Under the pieces are notes generated by a model. The model saw nothing but the letters and a program-made list of their open reading frames with translations, made no database searches and was not told the DNA's origin. From Candidatus Fusobacterium pullicola (GTDB taxonomy: Bacteria > Fusobacteriota > Fusobacteriia > Fusobacteriales > Fusobacteriaceae), in contig JAHLFN010000036.1 in the NCBI GenBank assembly GCA_018883725.1, positions 1 through 46,199 on the forward strand: a stretch of 46,199 nt of DNA. Direction: 5' to 3'. The position numbers and the translations under genes are program-made. This document shows positions 45,701-46,199 of this stretch, one piece after another; the first letter of the stretch is position 1, and each line of letters opens with the position of its first letter.

Positions 45701-45724
45701 TGATTTTTCAATTAACCCTTTCAT
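39731..45724 (-). CDS. Giant type Va autotransporter with tandem GYGI repeats
   Basis: This is a 1997-residue secreted protein. A long signal peptide (about 1-38) has a basic stretch (KRYLKRKRK) before the hydrophobic core. The passenger from about 95 to 1270 is roughly 30 imperfect repeats of 30-40 residues with the core IxNxGxIxGxGxxxGYGI, expected to form a beta-helix. A non-repetitive part (about 1270-1575), a Pro/Glu-rich linker (about 1578-1630) and a C-terminal autotransporter barrel (about 1705-1997), ending in GAGIGYKF, follow. I saw no cysteine in the whole chain. It is probably an adhesin or surface scaffold; no protease or lipase motif was seen. It is monocistronic, with AGGAGA before the ATG. 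Confidence 0.9.
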   Translation of the reverse strand: MKGLIEKSLKRYLKRKRKITFGFIISFLITGGVSYSEAIEIKYEDGKVTATSGTVVREENGNFIWSSSNDSKGIKVNGSVVENNIILSINNNNKINSNNYGIFSSGRDFDVSDVRKSYTLNSIIGNITNTEEISVANTSGDSYGIVNAGGIITQIPNSGTVKLNITSMMGNVINSGDIKVSTKNGDSYGIAVKDYIIKDSSISESPFYFSVDSYNIKMDDIINSGTISASAIKDTTSNKKGNAYGIFSNGRIGNIKNSGSIIGIGENGYGISSAGAYSYIESIYNYEKGIIKGEGNSSGYSSGYGISLSSSENYLGKVTNYGEIYGKSNGISLTGGKVTFNELINSGTIKGDTSYGIKISSPEITILKIDNANEILGKGSGIFLTGGKVVIQELKNSGNIEGNSTINGISAGIDTFGSAENKIGKITNSGTILGNTDSGTAYGIRVLDISGIDNIDKNSVIKGIGSNGAYGISIDTGSGSITSSTTFNLGKINNKGTISGNTTSNKAVGIEINTRTPYSSTIESKSNLELINNENIISGTSTNGTGYGISLQWGKTLIEKIENSGEISGDGANGGYGIYSTYGTTLGDITNSNLIKGTSTGKKGIGIYFITAGNIINESKGSISGIGVTDGYGIYGSAGSTIGNIINDGEIKGSATTGKGAGIYGDSAGNIIGDITNGKSGSISGTGINSGYGIYGSAGSTIGNIINDGEIKGVATNGTGASIYFQNGGTIGSNEQYSIVNNGSLLGTGTTNGYVIYSSNSSTTKIGGILNNNIILGSVTDVNGEGAVISLASSGSVEVGEIANNGTMSGIGTSKAYVFKLESSGTQKIGNITNKGILSGESSSGDGYAIYNSNGGTAEVGKIVNEGIISGIGTNNGEAIAFISTSQPEIGKGGGILNTGIILGKGGNKGSGISIEYGNSSKINTVNNSGLILGESTDINLGKGYGISNIGSGSRIDTVTNNGTILGKGSDGGKGINLENTTGIEFSLGGINNNGIISGEVTKNSGYGIYIKDNTKDDANGSTVNVGNISNGGIILGRGKTNGYGFSLQSKTSNFTGIENNGIILGEGSLLGYGIEIEGAMVNLPKLINSGKILGKADEGDGYGISLNVILKGDTTISELNNEGSILGEASTGNGYGISMKNGNYKLSNLINNGTISGKGNKDGYAIYNLDSNFSQGSFNIDEITTTTISNIENNGVIFGSTSAFYNKNSNFEIKEIVNNGVIYGNKYAIYNDKTDTNEAKINLTSITNTGIIGGTTGIKNFEEELEIQNKGLLITGYGTDEIKIEGSFEPINLESENKLVINGIDEENKARAILSSEINEKENLIINVVGNGDNSVIVDNGEILLLSNSTINSIGTAVQVKDGTFTANNLVINSGSYEKAIVGTDINLKNGTVVNSGISSIGNLTIDDSVKLNGKLDGNSSANLLFESSVAQDTRAISGNNINIYQDISNFKSTTVGTNVTLYETVDAQLGDIVIKKGANLVLRVKPTGTTGGVTRATDSTLQVYSTHALMNNSGTISSEGGKLLFDLNGLGIGTVLDFGSNNKLDETMKGKETQYEDDVTIDTTSSLFTIQLGADGKPVVHPVKDLPLKPPVIDSNTPEEDPIETPPGSTPGEDITFPEEGENPVIDGIEYSKLNSIYQSMTSTDETKYFDVSDDKKLEGFIKYLADVYRANPYSYSSELSRKSMDMLKNSVLGRELRPDIHKWAVYGGLTHVDGGTKDKYYGRNYYSFDAGKSSVESDMKLTGAYAQAEYGLSLDNTVGIVLGGTNSEAKISSSKLDGDSIYLGVYGKKYIDNMRIALGVGYQYGDYEGDRVTKDYSNIFYDKTNAQSYSGNYNDNGINIYTDIRYTHEIKDNLYFEPYFNVGYTFIKQDKIREEGVLSLDTKEKEFNYLTAKVGGDLKREVLGSKGKHILKAGVDYENIVSGSEATELKSSYKGGKEFGVLVGEKNNDIITTHIKYEYEHQNGTLMDIVSSYSFARENMKNEWKIGAGIGYKF
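41917..45440 (-). repeat. Passenger repeat array within the autotransporter gene
   Basis: This is the coding region of about 30 degenerate units, each about 90-120 bp. In protein, GYGI and NSGxIxG recur with variable spacing. The units are diverged except for the near-identical pair at 43587-43835. Confidence 0.8.
43587..43835 (-). repeat. Recent 180-bp tandem duplication in the passenger
   Basis: A 69-base block is identical at 43587-43655 and 43767-43835, an offset of 180 bases (60 codons, two repeat units). The bases just outside are also similar. Both copies encode GYGIYGSAGSTIGNIINDG and the following EIKG. Confidence 0.9.
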
Positions 45725-46090
45725 AAAATCTCCTCTTTATTTTATATTTTCACTTTTTAATGAAAAAGCGAATTTAAAGATATAACTTTTAAAATTTTTA
45801 ACTATATTTTTAATAGTATACAATAATTTTATAGTTTTTTAAATAGTATAATGTATATATTTTTTTTATGATTAATAGATTTAAAATAGTTTTACTTTAC
45901 ATTGTAAAATATTTTTTAATAAAAATACGTCTTTTCATTAATTATAGAATATAATCTTATAAAAAATAAAAAGAGAAGTCGAGTAAAACTGTATTTTGCA
46001 AATAGTTTAGGTTCTTTCCAGAGTTAATTGATTTATGGAGGTAAATATTATATAATAGCCTTGAATTTAACTTCAAGGAGATGTAAAGAA
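45725..46090. other. AT-rich intergenic region between autotransporter and IS-like gene
   Basis: This is 366 bases without a supported gene. The left part is the autotransporter leader. It holds several weak -10-like sequences on the minus strand (TATACT) but no convincing promoter. A TTTTAC/GTAAAA inverted repeat lies near 45892-45910. The right part holds a candidate IS end from 46010 and the transposase promoter at 46028-46056. Confidence 0.6.
46028..46056 (+). promoter_or_regulatory. Promoter of the transposase-like gene
   Basis: TTGATT (46028-46033), 17 bases and a perfect TATAAT (46051-46056), about 35 bases before the start codon. Confidence 0.6.
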
Positions 46091-46199
46091 ATGGATGAAT
46101 TAATAAAAATTTTGGATAAAAATCTAACTTATCTTAATCATGAAATTTTAGAAGATACAATATACATAAAAGTGACTTCAAGTAGAGAAAGTTTTGTAT
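46091..46199 (+). CDS. Transposase N-terminus, ISL3-like (partial)
   Basis: Thirty-six codons run off the right edge. The start MDELIKILDKNLTYLNHEI, then EDTIYIKVTSSRESFV, resembles the opening of ISL3-family transposases just before their CPYC zinc-binding segment. AAGGAG precedes the ATG by 10 bases. No catalytic residue is visible in this fragment, so the call is tentative. Confidence 0.5.
   Translation, partial: MDELIKILDKNLTYLNHEILEDTIYIKVTSSRESFV

Larger units (their letters stand above)
46010..46199 (+). mobile_element. Possible left end of an insertion sequence
   Basis: GGTTCTTTCCAGAG at 46010, followed closely by a promoter and a transposase-like start, resembles the GG(C/T)TCTTT ends of ISL3-family elements. 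The right end is beyond the window, so neither inverted repeat nor target duplication can be checked. Confidence 0.4.

Overview
The window looks like chromosomal DNA of a Fusobacterium, probably not F. nucleatum sensu stricto. The evidence is a very AT-rich sequence, strong AGGAGG ribosome binding sites, a close relative of the fusobacterial phospholipase autotransporter FplA, a large fusobacterial-style autotransporter, and EarP next to an Arg32-type EF-P. No rRNA, tRNA, CRISPR array or prophage was seen. An IS-like transposase begins at the right edge.

Layout. 1-207: start of an AbgT-type transporter (-). 387-1909 (+): shikimate kinase, an SDR dehydrogenase and a four-cysteine mini-protein. 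1974-3329 (-): MATE exporter. 3512-6810 (-): hemW, yggS, sepF and a PP-loop tRNA-thiolase-like gene. 6875-8605 (-): phosphohexomutase. 8861-10297 (+): orphan BglG/Mga-like regulator. 10372-21599 (-): a run of about 11 kb, pnp-rimO-pgsA-yggT-rsmH-ftsL-(RlmD-like)-plsY-gpsA-sigma factor-dnaN paralogue-response regulator. It combines RNA decay, phospholipid synthesis, division and replication functions. 21826-24135 (+): FplA-like type Vd autotransporter. 24218-25840 (-): ABC-F ATPase. 25990-28669 (+): OYE-type reductase, earP, efp. 28738-29787 (-): YeiH. 29948-32842 (-): modA-modB-molybdopterin-binding protein-moaC, with mogA divergent at 32968 (+). 33523-35657 (-): a PotD-like lipoprotein and a second DnaN paralogue. 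35717-36931 (-): degenerate UbiB-family kinase. 37046-39668 (+): SpoU methyltransferase, a shrunken Nudix ORF, an M15-type lipoprotein and HydE. 39731-45724 (-): a 1997-residue autotransporter. 46091-end (+): transposase start.

How genes work together. EarP should rhamnosylate Arg32 of the EF-P encoded immediately downstream. GpsA, PlsY and PgsA form part of one glycerophospholipid route. RsmH/FtsL/YggT and SepF/YggS are two separated pieces of the ylm/dcw division neighbourhood. ModA/ModB feed molybdate to MoaC, MogA and a MoeA-like protein, but modC and moaA are not in the window.

Seven start codons were moved to internal ATG/TTG codons that have a proper Shine-Dalgarno sequence (phosphohexomutase, yggS, the BglG-like regulator, second dnaN, UbiB-like, Nudix, hydE). 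Thirteen promoters share the plan TTGAxx-N17-(TGn)TATAAT. Most convergent gene pairs are separated by a hairpin terminator.
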